Positions 8,332 through 16,822 are shown, numbered from the stretch's first letter. The stretch is 64,000 nucleotides of DNA from Granulosicoccus sp045106855 (GCA_045106855.1 JBGCFI010000007.1:62001-126000), one strand, 5' to 3'. The notes: a model not told the origin generated them from the letters alone. Numbers and translations: made by a program.

Positions 8332-9765
8332 ATGAATAGTCAGCTTGCCGATACCCCTGTTATCCTTGATCAACTCGTCGTCGACTTCGACGAACAGTTC
8401 CAACTGCACAATATTTGCTGGCGGATAGATGCGGGTCAGCAATGGATGATCAGCGGTGCCAACGGGTCGGGCAAATCTGCTTTGGCTGCTGTATTGTCCG
8501 GTGTGGGTGATATTCTGCAAGGCACTTTGACTGGCGTGCCTGAGCGGATCGCCAAAGTGTCCTATGAAGCTCAGGCGCTCCTGATTGCCGCTGAACTACG
8601 AAAAGATGATGCAGACATCATGGACGTCATCTCAGAAGGTACACCAGTAAAGGAAATAATAGATGCTGTGAGTGTGGACTCGGTTCTGGCGAATCGCTTG
8701 GCCGAGCAGTTTGGTATTGCTCACCTTATGCAGCGATCATTTCGCAAGCTGTCAACCGGTGAAACCCGCAAGGTCATGCTTATTCGAGCGCTGAGTAGTG
8801 AGCCTGCATTGCTGGTGCTGGATGAGCCGTTCGATGGTCTGGATGCCAACAGTCATCAGGTATTGCTGGCACATCTGGAGGAGCTGTCAAAAGAGGTGCC
8901 CATGGTTCTGGTCCTTAATCGATTCGACGAGAAACCCGATTTTGTTACTCATATTGCGTACGTCGATGAAGGAAGGTTGGTGTCAACGTTGGCGTGTGCT
9001 GACAAAGCAGCATTCGATGAGTTGTACCAGCTACTGCATTTGAAAACCAGTGATCTGGCAGTACCCGACGCAGATCCGATGTTCAGTTTACCGGTACTGG
9101 ACTCTTCAAATCCCCTGGTTCGAATCACAGATGCGACGATTCAATACGGTGAAACAGTCATCTTCAAGGATCTTTCCTGGACTATTCACGCGGGTGAGCA
9201 TTGGCAACTGACGGGCCCGAACGGCAGCGGCAAGACAGGTTTGTTGTCATTGATCACTGGTGATCATCCCCAATGCTATGTCAACGATATATTTGTCTTT
9301 GGTTATCAAAGAGGCCAGGGGGAATCGATCTGGCAGATAAAGCAACACATCGGTTACGTATCAACTGCACTGCAGTGGGAGTATCGGGTTAGCACGAGCT
9401 TGCGCAATGTGATTATCTCGGGTTTTTACGACAGTATCGGTTTGTATAGCAAGTACACAGACAGCCAGCGCAACATTGCTGACGAGTGGCTTGATTTGCT
9501 GGCGATGCGTAACCGTGCCGATGAGCCGTTTAATCAGTTATCTCATGGGGAGAAACGCTTATTGCTCATTGCCAGAGCGATGGTAAAACATCCACCGCTC
9601 CTGATTCTGGATGAACCCTGTCTCGGGCTTGATGACATGAATCGACAGCTGGTGCTTGCGCTGATTGAAAAAATCTGCGAAAGCTCGACAACAACAGTGT
9701 TGTATGTGAATCATCACGCACACGATAAGATAACGGGCATCGGTAATCATCTGGCGTTGGCTTGA
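8332..9765 (+). CDS. modF: Double-ABC ATP-binding protein ModF/PhrA-like
   Basis: This 477-residue protein carries two ABC ATPase domains in tandem and no membrane segment. Domain 1 has Walker A GANGSGKS (42-49), signature LSTGE near 141 and Walker B LLVLDEP near 160. Domain 2 has Walker A GPNGSGKT near 295, signature LSHGE near 403 and Walker B LLILDEP. Length and layout match E. coli ModF (also called PhrA), a soluble protein of uncertain function linked by position to molybdate transport; here no mod genes are nearby. It follows ilvC by 65 bases and may be cotranscribed. The family is clear; involvement with molybdate is not shown. Confidence 0.82.
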   Translation: MNSQLADTPVILDQLVVDFDEQFQLHNICWRIDAGQQWMISGANGSGKSALAAVLSGVGDILQGTLTGVPERIAKVSYEAQALLIAAELRKDDADIMDVISEGTPVKEIIDAVSVDSVLANRLAEQFGIAHLMQRSFRKLSTGETRKVMLIRALSSEPALLVLDEPFDGLDANSHQVLLAHLEELSKEVPMVLVLNRFDEKPDFVTHIAYVDEGRLVSTLACADKAAFDELYQLLHLKTSDLAVPDADPMFSLPVLDSSNPLVRITDATIQYGETVIFKDLSWTIHAGEHWQLTGPNGSGKTGLLSLITGDHPQCYVNDIFVFGYQRGQGESIWQIKQHIGYVSTALQWEYRVSTSLRNVIISGFYDSIGLYSKYTDSQRNIADEWLDLLAMRNRADEPFNQLSHGEKRLLLIARAMVKHPPLLILDEPCLGLDDMNRQLVLALIEKICESSTTTVLYVNHHAHDKITGIGNHLALA

Positions 9766-9866
9766 TGGGGTTCGGGATGTTCCTGCGCGAAAATTCTCGG
9801 TAGGAATTCACATCGCATGGTTTTGCACTCCCTGTTTGATACTTGATACTCGGTTGCCATTCTTAA

Positions 9867-9886
9867 GGGTGGTCTAAAAGCCACCC
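9867..9886 (+). terminator. Weak stem-loop after modF
   Basis: GGGTGG and CCACCC (6-bp arms, 8-base loop) lie about 100 bases after modF and before the next small gene. There is no T-run, so this is at best a weak terminator or a structured leader. Confidence 0.3.
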
Positions 9887-10001
9887 AATTAGATACTCAA
9901 AAGTTCACGGGCGGACGTTGTGACACAACTCCTACTCCCGCAACATGGCTCCATTGCGAAAACAACTCGCATTCCCGCTTTTTTACAAAAAAGGTCATGT
10001 C

Positions 10002-10196
10002 ATGAGCAACACAAATTGCATTTCAATTCAGGAGTTAGACGCGTTACAAACTTCACCAGAGAATGGTCATTCGTCAGCCTCAGCCAGTAACCGACCCAGA
10101 CCGGTGTTAGTCAGCAATCAGCCCTTATCCAGTGTGCAGGACTCACAGTTGTCGCGTGAAGAGGCTCTACGACAAGCCATTATGAGGACAGGCTAA
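10002..10196 (+). CDS. Small hypothetical protein (64 aa)
   Basis: I do not recognise this protein. The frame opens earlier, but the ATG at 10002 is preceded by AAGG with a 7-base gap, the best start. The product is 64 residues, polar and Ser/Pro/Gln rich in the middle, ending in a short amphipathic stretch (SREEALRQAIMRTG). It has no signal peptide or membrane segment, so it is probably a small cytosolic, partly disordered protein. It lies between modF and the NarL-type regulator gene and converges with the latter. Coding status rests on the ribosome binding site and composition only. Confidence 0.45.
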   Translation: MSNTNCISIQELDALQTSPENGHSSASASNRPRPVLVSNQPLSSVQDSQLSREEALRQAIMRTG

Positions 10197-10310
10197 TCGG
10201 CCCCGACTTTGATGATGAGATACTGCGGTCAAGCGGGTTTGTAGTGGGCACCGGTGTGTCTGTTGCCACGCAGGTGACGTTATACCAATGATACTCGGGT
10301 GGTCTGACGT

Positions 10311-10943
10311 TCAAACATCGGACGAGTCATGCATCAACTGGTTGGCAGAGGAGTAGTAGAAGGCAATCGCTTGTGCCCGATTCCTCACGGCCAGTTTGTC
10401 GTAAAGATTGCGCAAATGAAATTTGACGGTATTGATCGATATTGAATGATCTGCAGATAACTCTTTGTTAGTTCTACCGGAGGCTAGCGATATGAGGATC
10501 GCTTTTTCCATGCGCGTCAGCGCGCTCAACGGATCGTGTAATTCACGCACATCAAGATACGGAAAGACCATTTTGCCCGCAGCGATGTCCAGAATTCCTT
10601 CCAGAAGTTTTTGTGAAGGCTCTGAGTGAGAGAAAAAACCAGCTGCTCCAGCGGACATGGCACGCTTTGGCACTTCGATAGAACTGCTGTGGGTGCAGAC
10701 AATCACTCTGGTGGGACATTCCTGTTCACGCATCATGTGAAGCAGCCGTTCCGCGCCCAGAGAAGGGAGATTCCAGTCGACGACGGCCGTTGTGCAAGGA
10801 ACGGTGAGCGCGGTTTGCAGAAACGATTCTGCCGAAGAAGTGGTGCTCATTAAGCTGAAGCGGTCATCGTTTTCGATGATTTCTGCCAATGCACTGAGCA
10901 TAAGCGCGTTGGAATCGGCAAGCGCCACATCAACAGTCATCAC
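10311..10943 (-). CDS. NarL/FixJ-type response regulator
   Basis: This 210-residue protein has an N-terminal receiver domain (about 1-120) with phospho-acceptor D56 in AVVDWNLP, and a C-terminal LuxR helix-turn-helix (about 140-205) containing LTRMEKAILISLASGRTNKE and the ISINTVKFHLRNLYDKL recognition helix. The receiver is not fully standard: the acidic pair reads ADS and the position of the conserved switch Lys appears to be His (GFFSHSE), so phosphorylation-dependent control may be altered. No partner kinase is adjacent. The gene is divergent from the malate-CoA ligase pair, with a 20-bp dyad between them, which suggests it controls mtkAB. The start is GTG at 10943 or ATG at 10940. Confidence 0.8.
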   Translation of the reverse strand: MMTVDVALADSNALMLSALAEIIENDDRFSLMSTTSSAESFLQTALTVPCTTAVVDWNLPSLGAERLLHMMREQECPTRVIVCTHSSSIEVPKRAMSAGAAGFFSHSEPSQKLLEGILDIAAGKMVFPYLDVRELHDPLSALTRMEKAILISLASGRTNKELSADHSISINTVKFHLRNLYDKLAVRNRAQAIAFYYSSANQLMHDSSDV

Positions 10944-10958
10944 TACAGTCTCGGTGAG

Positions 10959-10978
10959 GGTACTAGTTGAACAGTACC
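10959..10978. promoter_or_regulatory. 20-bp dyad between regulator and mtkAB
   Basis: GGTACT, an 8-base spacer and AGTACC make a 20-bp dyad just upstream of the NarL-type regulator and about 90 bases before mtkA. Size and symmetry resemble operators of LuxR/FixJ-family regulators. It is a candidate autoregulatory and mtkAB control site, by inference. Confidence 0.4.
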
Positions 10979-11070
10979 ATACAAAGGAATTAAGAAAAAA
11001 CCATACTTTGTTAAAGGATAGTGCAAGGTTGAATACGCTATGCTAATTGAAAAGCAGCTGCCGGTGGCAC

Positions 11071-12294
11071 ATGGACATACACGAATACCAAGCCAAAGAA
11101 ATACTGAGCGAGTTCGGTATTCGCATCCCTCGCGGCGGCCTTGCGTATAGCCCCGAGCAGGCCGCTTACCGGGCGCGCGAGATTGGTGGAGAAGAATGGG
11201 TGGTCAAAGCCCAAGTGCATACCGGTGGCAGGCAGTATGCCAGCGGTATTGTTCGTTGCAATTCGGAACACGAGGTATATGATGCCGCCGAGAGCCTGTT
11301 CGGAAAGCGAATTGTCACGCCACAATCAGGCTCTGCCGGCAAAGTGGTCTATCGGGTATATGTGGAAGGTAGTATCGCTATTTCCAAAGAGCTGTACTTA
11401 GGATTTGCGCTTGATCGTAGAGTGGAACGAGTAGTGGTTGTTGCTTCAGAGGCCGGTGGTATCGAGATTGAAGAGATCACTGCGAGAAACCCGGACTCCA
11501 TCATTCGGACCGTTGTTGAACCTGCTGTTGGCATGCAGGCTTTTCAAGCAAGACAGATCGCTTTCAAGCTAGGTATTCCAACACCCCAGATCAATGAAGC
11601 GATGGTAACCATTCTCGGATGTTACAAGGCGTTTGAACAGCTCGATGCGACGATGGTTGAGATAAATCCATTAGTCGTATCGGATGATGCTGCCATTTAT
11701 GCTGTCGATGCCAAGATGACCTTCGACGACAATGCGTTGTTTCGTCGTCCAGAAATAGCCGAGCTGCGCGACAAGTCGCAGGAAGACCCACTGCACTCAA
11801 GAGCATCTGACAGGGGATTGAAATACGTCGGGCTTGACGGTGATATAGCTTGTATAGTCAATGGTGGCGGACTGGCTATGGCAACGATCGATAGCATACA
11901 GATTGCCGGTGGCGCCGCGGCCAGCTTTATCGATATCGGTGGAGGCGCAACACCCGAACGTGTTGCCAAGGCGTTGCGTCTGGTAGCTCAAGACGATCGA
12001 ATCAACGCAGTTCTGGTCAATATTTTTGCTGGTATAAACAGGTGTGACTGGATCGCCCAGGGAATTGTACAAGCGCTGGAAAAAGATGCGCTCAAGGTGC
12101 CCCTGGTTATTCGCCTTGCGGGTACACGAGTTGATGAGGGGCGCAAACTGCTAGTGAAAAGTGGATTGCCAATTGTCAGAGCCAACATATTGAGCGAAGC
12201 TGCGCAGCGAGTTGTGACTGCTGCGCAGACGCATGTAAAACGTAAGAAAGAGGGTGAGGATGCCACACCTGTTAAAGCCGGGGTCGCGTCGTGA
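11071..12294 (+). CDS. mtkA: Malate-CoA ligase beta subunit (MtkA-like)
   Basis: This 407-residue ATP-grasp protein has the start and length of succinyl-CoA synthetase beta subunits (MDIHEYQAKEIL). I chose ATG at 11071 over an in-frame TTG at 11047. Details favour malate-CoA ligase (malate thiokinase): ELYLGFALDRRVERV, AVGMQAFQARQIAFKLG and DAKMTFDDNALFRRPEIAEL resemble methylotroph MtkA. The enzyme forms malyl-CoA from malate, CoA and ATP, feeding glyoxylate and acetyl-CoA production in serine-cycle organisms. The ATP-grasp loop is odd: where SucC-type proteins have GGRGKAGG this one has GGRQYASG (53-60). It overlaps mtkB by four bases (GTGA). Succinyl-CoA ligase remains an alternative. Confidence 0.78.
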   Translation: MDIHEYQAKEILSEFGIRIPRGGLAYSPEQAAYRAREIGGEEWVVKAQVHTGGRQYASGIVRCNSEHEVYDAAESLFGKRIVTPQSGSAGKVVYRVYVEGSIAISKELYLGFALDRRVERVVVVASEAGGIEIEEITARNPDSIIRTVVEPAVGMQAFQARQIAFKLGIPTPQINEAMVTILGCYKAFEQLDATMVEINPLVVSDDAAIYAVDAKMTFDDNALFRRPEIAELRDKSQEDPLHSRASDRGLKYVGLDGDIACIVNGGGLAMATIDSIQIAGGAAASFIDIGGGATPERVAKALRLVAQDDRINAVLVNIFAGINRCDWIAQGIVQALEKDALKVPLVIRLAGTRVDEGRKLLVKSGLPIVRANILSEAAQRVVTAAQTHVKRKKEGEDATPVKAGVAS

Positions 12295-13187
12295 GTATCC
12301 TGCTTGATAGAGACACGAAAGTTATTGTTCAGGGTATTACTGGTCGAATCGGCCAGTTCCACTGTGAGCAGATGCTTGCCTATGGCACACGTGTTGTAGC
12401 AGGTGTCACTCCGGGACGAGAAGGTGACGAGGTCCATGGCGTGCCAGTGTTCAATACGGTGAGTGAGGCCGTGGAGGCCAGCGGCGCAACTGGCAGTCTT
12501 ATAGTTGTGCCCCCGCCATTTGCGGCGGATGCGATTATGGAGGCAGCCGAATCAGGTATTCGACTCGCTGTATCCATAACCGATGGTATCCCGGCGCAGG
12601 ACATGATCAAAGTCAAACGGTACATGCGTCGTTATCGGGAGGATAAGTGCATGCGACTTCTGGGTCCTAACGGTGCCGGTGTGATCAGTCCTGGTAAGTC
12701 GTTGCTCGGAATAATGCCTGCCGGGATCTTTGCCGAGGGTCATGTGGGGCTGGTCGGGCGCTCGGGCACTCTGGGTTATGAAGCGGCTGCGCAAATGCAG
12801 GCATTGGGTGTTGGCATCTCATCGAGCGTAGGTATAGGAAGTGATCCCATCAGTGGTAGTACTTTTGTGGATATCCTGCGTTTGTTTAATGATGATGTTG
12901 ATACCAAGGCTGTGGTACTCGTGGGTGAAATAGGTGGCTTTCAGGAGGACGATGCGGCTGACTATATCCACAGTGAGATGAAAAAACCCGTTATTGCTTA
13001 TGTCGCAGGTATTGGCTTGCCCCGGCATCGGACGATGGGGCATGCTGGCGCTATAATTTCCGCGTTCGGAGAGTCAGCCGGAGAAAAAATCGAAAGGTTA
13101 CGCGAGGTCGGCGTCACTATTGCCCCTGGACCTTCAGATATTGGCCAGTCAGTAGTTGATGTTCTGGCCACCATAAATCAAGCGTAG
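12291..13187 (+). CDS. mtkB: Malate-CoA ligase alpha subunit (MtkB-like)
   Basis: This 298-residue partner of MtkA starts with GTG in a four-base overlap with the preceding stop, so translation is probably coupled. It has the CoA-binding Rossmann region (VQGITGRIGQFHC, GVTPGREGD) and the active-site histidine H251 in TMGHAGAI, which is phosphorylated in the reaction. PPFAADAIMEAAESGIRLAV, ITDGIPAQDM and SRSGTLGYEAAAQM-like segments are nearly the same as in methylotroph malate thiokinase alpha subunits, closer than to SucD as I recall them. No malyl-CoA lyase or hydroxypyruvate reductase gene is in the window, so a full serine cycle is not shown. Confidence 0.8.
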   Translation: MSILLDRDTKVIVQGITGRIGQFHCEQMLAYGTRVVAGVTPGREGDEVHGVPVFNTVSEAVEASGATGSLIVVPPPFAADAIMEAAESGIRLAVSITDGIPAQDMIKVKRYMRRYREDKCMRLLGPNGAGVISPGKSLLGIMPAGIFAEGHVGLVGRSGTLGYEAAAQMQALGVGISSSVGIGSDPISGSTFVDILRLFNDDVDTKAVVLVGEIGGFQEDDAADYIHSEMKKPVIAYVAGIGLPRHRTMGHAGAIISAFGESAGEKIERLREVGVTIAPGPSDIGQSVVDVLATINQA

Positions 13188-13213
13188 CTGCCTGGTGCAA
13201 GTGATAATACAGC

Positions 13214-13477
13214 TTAGGTTTCGTTGCGCAGGTGATGTATAAATTCTTCGCTCAAATGATTGTCGGGAGCCAGATGAACGCTTTTTTTGTAAGTTCGGAC
13301 AGCCCTGTATGTGGCAGTACCCGCTAGCCCATCTACAGCGCCACTGTAAAGCCCCATGACTTTCATGGTTTCCTGCACCATCATTACGTCCTCCGTAGAG
13401 GCCGTGGGCCATACTGGCTGGTTGTCTGACTTACGCTTCATGACGAATATCGCTAGACTCATTGGACCAGCCCGCAT
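13214..13477 (-). CDS. Small protein with peptidoglycan-binding-like repeat
   Basis: The 87-residue frame contains one PG_binding_1-like module: VQETMKVMGLYSGAVDGLAG followed by TYRAVRTYKK, the usual three-helix pattern with a G-x-VDG turn. Such modules normally bind peptidoglycan as part of hydrolases. Here the module stands alone with no clear signal peptide, so it could be cytosolic or a remnant. The real start is uncertain (13477, 13462 or 13441; the last gives MKRKSDNQ). It is convergent with mtkB, with 26 bases between them. Confidence 0.55.
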   Translation of the reverse strand: MRAGPMSLAIFVMKRKSDNQPVWPTASTEDVMMVQETMKVMGLYSGAVDGLAGTATYRAVRTYKKSVHLAPDNHLSEEFIHHLRNET

Positions 13478-13537
13478 TTTACGACAACACCATCATATGC
13501 GCAGATTATCGAAGGATTTCCGTTACACATAACAATC

Positions 13538-13765
13538 ATGGCAAAACATCGCATTGTCGGATTTCACCTGGATGAGGAAAATCACTGGGTTGCTGAGCTT
13601 GTCTGTGGGCACTCGCAACATGTTCGGCATACGCCGCCATGGCACAATCGCCCCTGGGTTGTTAGCGAGTCGGGTCGGCAGGGCAAGTTGGGTAGCGTTC
13701 TGGATTGTGTAAAGTGCGATCGCGGCGAAGCAGCCGACGGGCAGTGGCTTCCACCGAACCGGTAG
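13538..13765 (+). CDS. DUF3565 family protein
   Basis: This 75-residue protein fits the DUF3565 family: GFHLDEENHWVAELVCGHSQ, then HVRHTPPWHNRPWV and a CVKC-type pair near the C terminus. The conserved Cys/His residues suggest a small metal-binding fold. Function is not known. The start ATG at 13538 precedes MAKHRIVGF, typical for the family. It stands between the convergent PG-binding gene and the two-component system. Confidence 0.75.
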   Translation: MAKHRIVGFHLDEENHWVAELVCGHSQHVRHTPPWHNRPWVVSESGRQGKLGSVLDCVKCDRGEAADGQWLPPNR

Positions 13766-13979
13766 TTTCCTAATATTAGAGAGGCGTTCGAGTGCCCAAA
13801 TGTGCAAACAAAGTGAATTTCGATTGCCCGGTGACAGTGTCCGCCTGATATACCGGTGCATTAGCCTCATACTGACACTGGATAAGTCGATGTATTGTTG
13901 ATGAAATTGAATTGACGAAGGCTGATATACGTTCCACTTTAATTAAAAATTCAAATTTTTCTGGAATCAACCCATACAA

Positions 13980-15353
13980 ATGCGATTGAAGTATCAGCTA
14001 TTCATGGCGTTGCTTATAGCCAGCGCATTGCTCATCCTGCTCATGTACATCATCAGCAGTTGGAGCTTCAGTCGCGGTCTACTCAATTACGTCAATCAGG
14101 CTGCTGTACAGGAAGCACAGTCTTTTGCCGAAGAGCTGGGAATCATTCATGAAGATCGGCAGAGCTGGGAGTGGGCAAGAGGAGCTTCACCCGAGTGGCA
14201 TGCTCTGGGACGAGAAAAAAAATCGCGCCAGGCGAGACCACCACCGAGAGGCCGGCGTGCGCCACGTTATTTGCTTGCCGATGCATCAAAACGCCGTGTC
14301 GTTGGTCCCCCACCGGGGTCTGATTCGGCCGTACAATGGGTACAGATCACCGGGCAGTCAGATAGTGTTGTCGGGTATCTTGGTTTTCTACAACAGCGAC
14401 GACTGGATTCCCAACTCGATCGTGCGTTCGAAACCCAGCAAAAAAAGAGTTTTGCATTTGCCGGTGCCGGAATGGTGCTGCTTTGCGCACTGTTGGCGGT
14501 ACCTATGGCCTCGCTTATTGTTAAACCGATTCTGAGAATCGGCGAAGCCGTAGAAAACATCAGACAGGGTGAGTTCCATCATCGTGTATCGTCGCGGCGT
14601 CGTGACGAACTAGGAGCACTCGCCGGAAATATCAACCTCCTGGCTCAAACACTTGAAAAGAATCGCGATGTGCGCCAGCGCTGGATAGCTGAGATTTCAC
14701 ATGAATTGCGAACCCCCATCTCAATTCTGCGGGGTGAACTGGAAGCTATGCAAGATGGCATACGACCTGTCAGTCAGCGAGCTGTGGAATCGTTACACGC
14801 TGAAGTTATGGGATTGAATCGATTGGTCGATGATTTACATACATTGTCGTTGTCTGATGTTGGGGCTCTTGATTATCGTTTTGATACGATAAACATCGTT
14901 CAAATGTTGACAGAATTTTTTGACAATAATCAAGCCGCTCTGGCGGACGCATCCATGACGCTGAGCGCAGCACTGGGGTCTCAAAATCTGGCAATCAAAG
15001 GCGATGGTCAGCGACTGCAACAGATGTGGTCAAACCTTTACCAGAACTCGATACGCTACTCCGATAGAGGTGGATCACTGGTGGTCAAGGCACAGCGAAT
15101 AGCCGAAGACAAGCTGCAAGTGTTGTGGTCAGATTCTTCGCCCGGAGTTCCTGATGATGCGTTACCTAAACTATTTGACCCTTTGTTCAGAGTAGAGCAA
15201 TCTCGCAACAGGGCTTCGGGCGGAGCGGGGCTTGGCTTGTGCATTGTCAGTCGTATCGTTCAGGCTCACAACGGCACAATTACGGCAGCTCATTCGCAAT
15301 ACGGTGGTCTGGAAATTGACATCCGATTCCCGATCGCTGTTGATGACGTCTAA
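13980..15353 (+). CDS. baeS: BaeS-like sensor histidine kinase
   Basis: This 457-residue membrane histidine kinase has TM1 at about 7-29, a periplasmic sensor of about 130 residues, TM2 near 160-180, a HAMP linker, the H-box ISHELRTP with H241, and an HATPase domain with an N-box (NLYQNSIRYSD) and G-box (ASGGAGLGLCIV). Order and H-box region resemble BaeS, which reports envelope stress. The sensor holds an unusual Arg/Pro-rich basic stretch near residues 80-95 (REKKSRQARPPPRGRRAPR), so the ligand may be anionic. It is followed by its response regulator after a strong hairpin at 15402-15433. Symbol by similarity. Confidence 0.8.
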   Translation: MRLKYQLFMALLIASALLILLMYIISSWSFSRGLLNYVNQAAVQEAQSFAEELGIIHEDRQSWEWARGASPEWHALGREKKSRQARPPPRGRRAPRYLLADASKRRVVGPPPGSDSAVQWVQITGQSDSVVGYLGFLQQRRLDSQLDRAFETQQKKSFAFAGAGMVLLCALLAVPMASLIVKPILRIGEAVENIRQGEFHHRVSSRRRDELGALAGNINLLAQTLEKNRDVRQRWIAEISHELRTPISILRGELEAMQDGIRPVSQRAVESLHAEVMGLNRLVDDLHTLSLSDVGALDYRFDTINIVQMLTEFFDNNQAALADASMTLSAALGSQNLAIKGDGQRLQQMWSNLYQNSIRYSDRGGSLVVKAQRIAEDKLQVLWSDSSPGVPDDALPKLFDPLFRVEQSRNRASGGAGLGLCIVSRIVQAHNGTITAAHSQYGGLEIDIRFPIAVDDV

Positions 15354-15401
15354 GTGTGCCATTGTAAATACACAACCGTTGCGATTCATTTTCAAACGGG
15401 C

Positions 15402-15433
15402 AGTACTGAAGAGAGTCGTACCTCTTCAGTACT
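15402..15433 (+). promoter_or_regulatory. Perfect 12-bp inverted repeat between kinase and regulator genes
   Basis: AGTACTGAAGAG (15402-15413) and CTCTTCAGTACT (15422-15433) are perfectly complementary with an 8-base loop. The structure sits between the kinase stop and the regulator start. No T-run follows, so it is more likely an mRNA processing or attenuation hairpin, or an operator, than a terminator. Confidence 0.6.
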
Positions 15434-15464
15434 CTCAAGCAAGAACTGACAACCAGAAAAATCT

Positions 15465-16154
15465 ATGAATATTGCCATTGTTGAAGATGAACCGAAACTG
15501 GCAGCGTTGCTAGCTGAGTATCTTCGGAGTGAGGGGTACGATTGTACAAGTTACGCTGATGGTACACAGGCTTTGGATGCGTTTAAACTCGACATTCCCG
15601 ACATGATTTTGCTTGATCTAATGCTACCCGGTACAGATGGGATGACCATTTGTCGTGAAATACGCAAATACTCTGCGGTGCCTGTCATCATGTTAACTGC
15701 CAGGGTTGAAGAAATTGACAGATTGTTGGGGTTGGACATCGGAGCCGATGACTACATGTGCAAACCATATAGCCCCAGAGAAGTTGTCGCGCGTGTCAAA
15801 GCTCTTTTTCGAAGAAGCTCAGGTAAATTTCCAGTAGCTGAGGACTCAAGTGCGCTTCGAATAGACGAGGAGCGCGCTAGTGCGACGATCGGCAATAGGG
15901 TGTGTCAGTTAACTGCTGTCGAGTTAGGCCTTCTTAAAACCATGGTAGCTGCGCCCGGCAGGATTTTTAATCGAAATCAGTTAATGAATCGAATTTATCC
16001 TGATAACCGAATAGTCAGTGACAGAACTATCGACAGCCATATAAAGAAACTTCGCCAGAAACTGGCGGTGCTCGATCCTGATCAGGAATGCATACAATCG
16101 GTCTATGGAATTGGCTACAAGTTTGAGCCCGCTTCAGTTATGCAGACTAGCTAG
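15465..16154 (+). CDS. baeR: BaeR-like OmpR-family response regulator
   Basis: This 229-residue regulator has a receiver domain with D51 in ILLDLMLPG, the acidic pair in IVEDEP, the switch Lys in DDYMCKPYSP, and a C-terminal OmpR/PhoB winged helix (about 130-225) with the DRTIDSHIKKLRQKL recognition helix and a YGIGYKFE end. It is the cognate regulator of the preceding kinase, 111 bases away. The EF-hand protein gene that follows after 180 bases is a likely target. Its similarity to BaeR supports the symbol; the regulon is unknown. Confidence 0.82.
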   Translation: MNIAIVEDEPKLAALLAEYLRSEGYDCTSYADGTQALDAFKLDIPDMILLDLMLPGTDGMTICREIRKYSAVPVIMLTARVEEIDRLLGLDIGADDYMCKPYSPREVVARVKALFRRSSGKFPVAEDSSALRIDEERASATIGNRVCQLTAVELGLLKTMVAAPGRIFNRNQLMNRIYPDNRIVSDRTIDSHIKKLRQKLAVLDPDQECIQSVYGIGYKFEPASVMQTS

Positions 16155-16333
16155 CAAGAGGGCTCCGATTAGCTATTCGTAGCAAACCTATGAGCCACCC
16201 GGATATTTGCACAATGCGTCATTATTTTTAGATATATTTCTTACACATTTGGTGACGATACTTGTAGTTAACCCAACCGGATAGCTATCCAGCTGCGGGT
16301 TAGGGGAAAATCAACAACATACAGGTATCAATT

Positions 16334-16822
16334 ATGAGCTTTAAAAAAAATGTTAATCAACACACCATTTTTGTCACTGTTGCCGGCCTGATTCTTGGCT
16401 CGTCAGCCTTTGCGGTGCAAGTGCCCGAGTATATGGATACCGATGGCGACGGGGTTATATCCGCTGAGGAAATCAGAGCTGTTCGCGATACAAGTAAGCA
16501 GGAAGCGTTGTTGCAGTTCGATACTGACGGTAATGGCGAGTTATCCCGCGATGAGCGCCGTGTCATGAAAGACGCCCGTTATGAAGAAGTGTTGCAAGAG
16601 TTCGATGCTGATGGTGATGGGGAGTTATCCCGCGATGAGCGTCAGGCATCACGCGAGGCTCGTCGTGCGTTGATTGATCAGCAACTTGACGTGAACCAGG
16701 ATGGTGAAGTATCCGAAGAAGAGGGCGCTGGCTTTGCCGAAGTGAAGAGTGAGCGTCGTGGTGAGAGCGGCGGACGTGACAAAGGACGCGGTGGTCGTGG
16801 AGGCCATGACCGACGTAGTTAG
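16334..16822 (+). CDS. Periplasmic EF-hand calcium-binding protein
   Basis: The 162-residue protein has a signal peptide (cleavage after GSSAFA) and four canonical EF-hand loops: DTDGDGVISAEE, DTDGNGELSRDE, DADGDGELSRDE and DVNQDGEVSEEE. Loops 2 and 3 come from an internal duplication: a 20-base identical stretch occurs at 16538 and again at 16622, 84 bases (28 codons) apart. The C-terminal tail is rich in Gly, Arg and Asp. It should bind Ca2+ in the periplasm. Position right behind the BaeSR-like system suggests a Ca2+-linked envelope response, similar in idea to pseudomonad Ca2+ two-component loci; this is inference. Confidence 0.85.
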   Translation: MSFKKNVNQHTIFVTVAGLILGSSAFAVQVPEYMDTDGDGVISAEEIRAVRDTSKQEALLQFDTDGNGELSRDERRVMKDARYEEVLQEFDADGDGELSRDERQASREARRALIDQQLDVNQDGEVSEEEGAGFAEVKSERRGESGGRDKGRGGRGGHDRRS

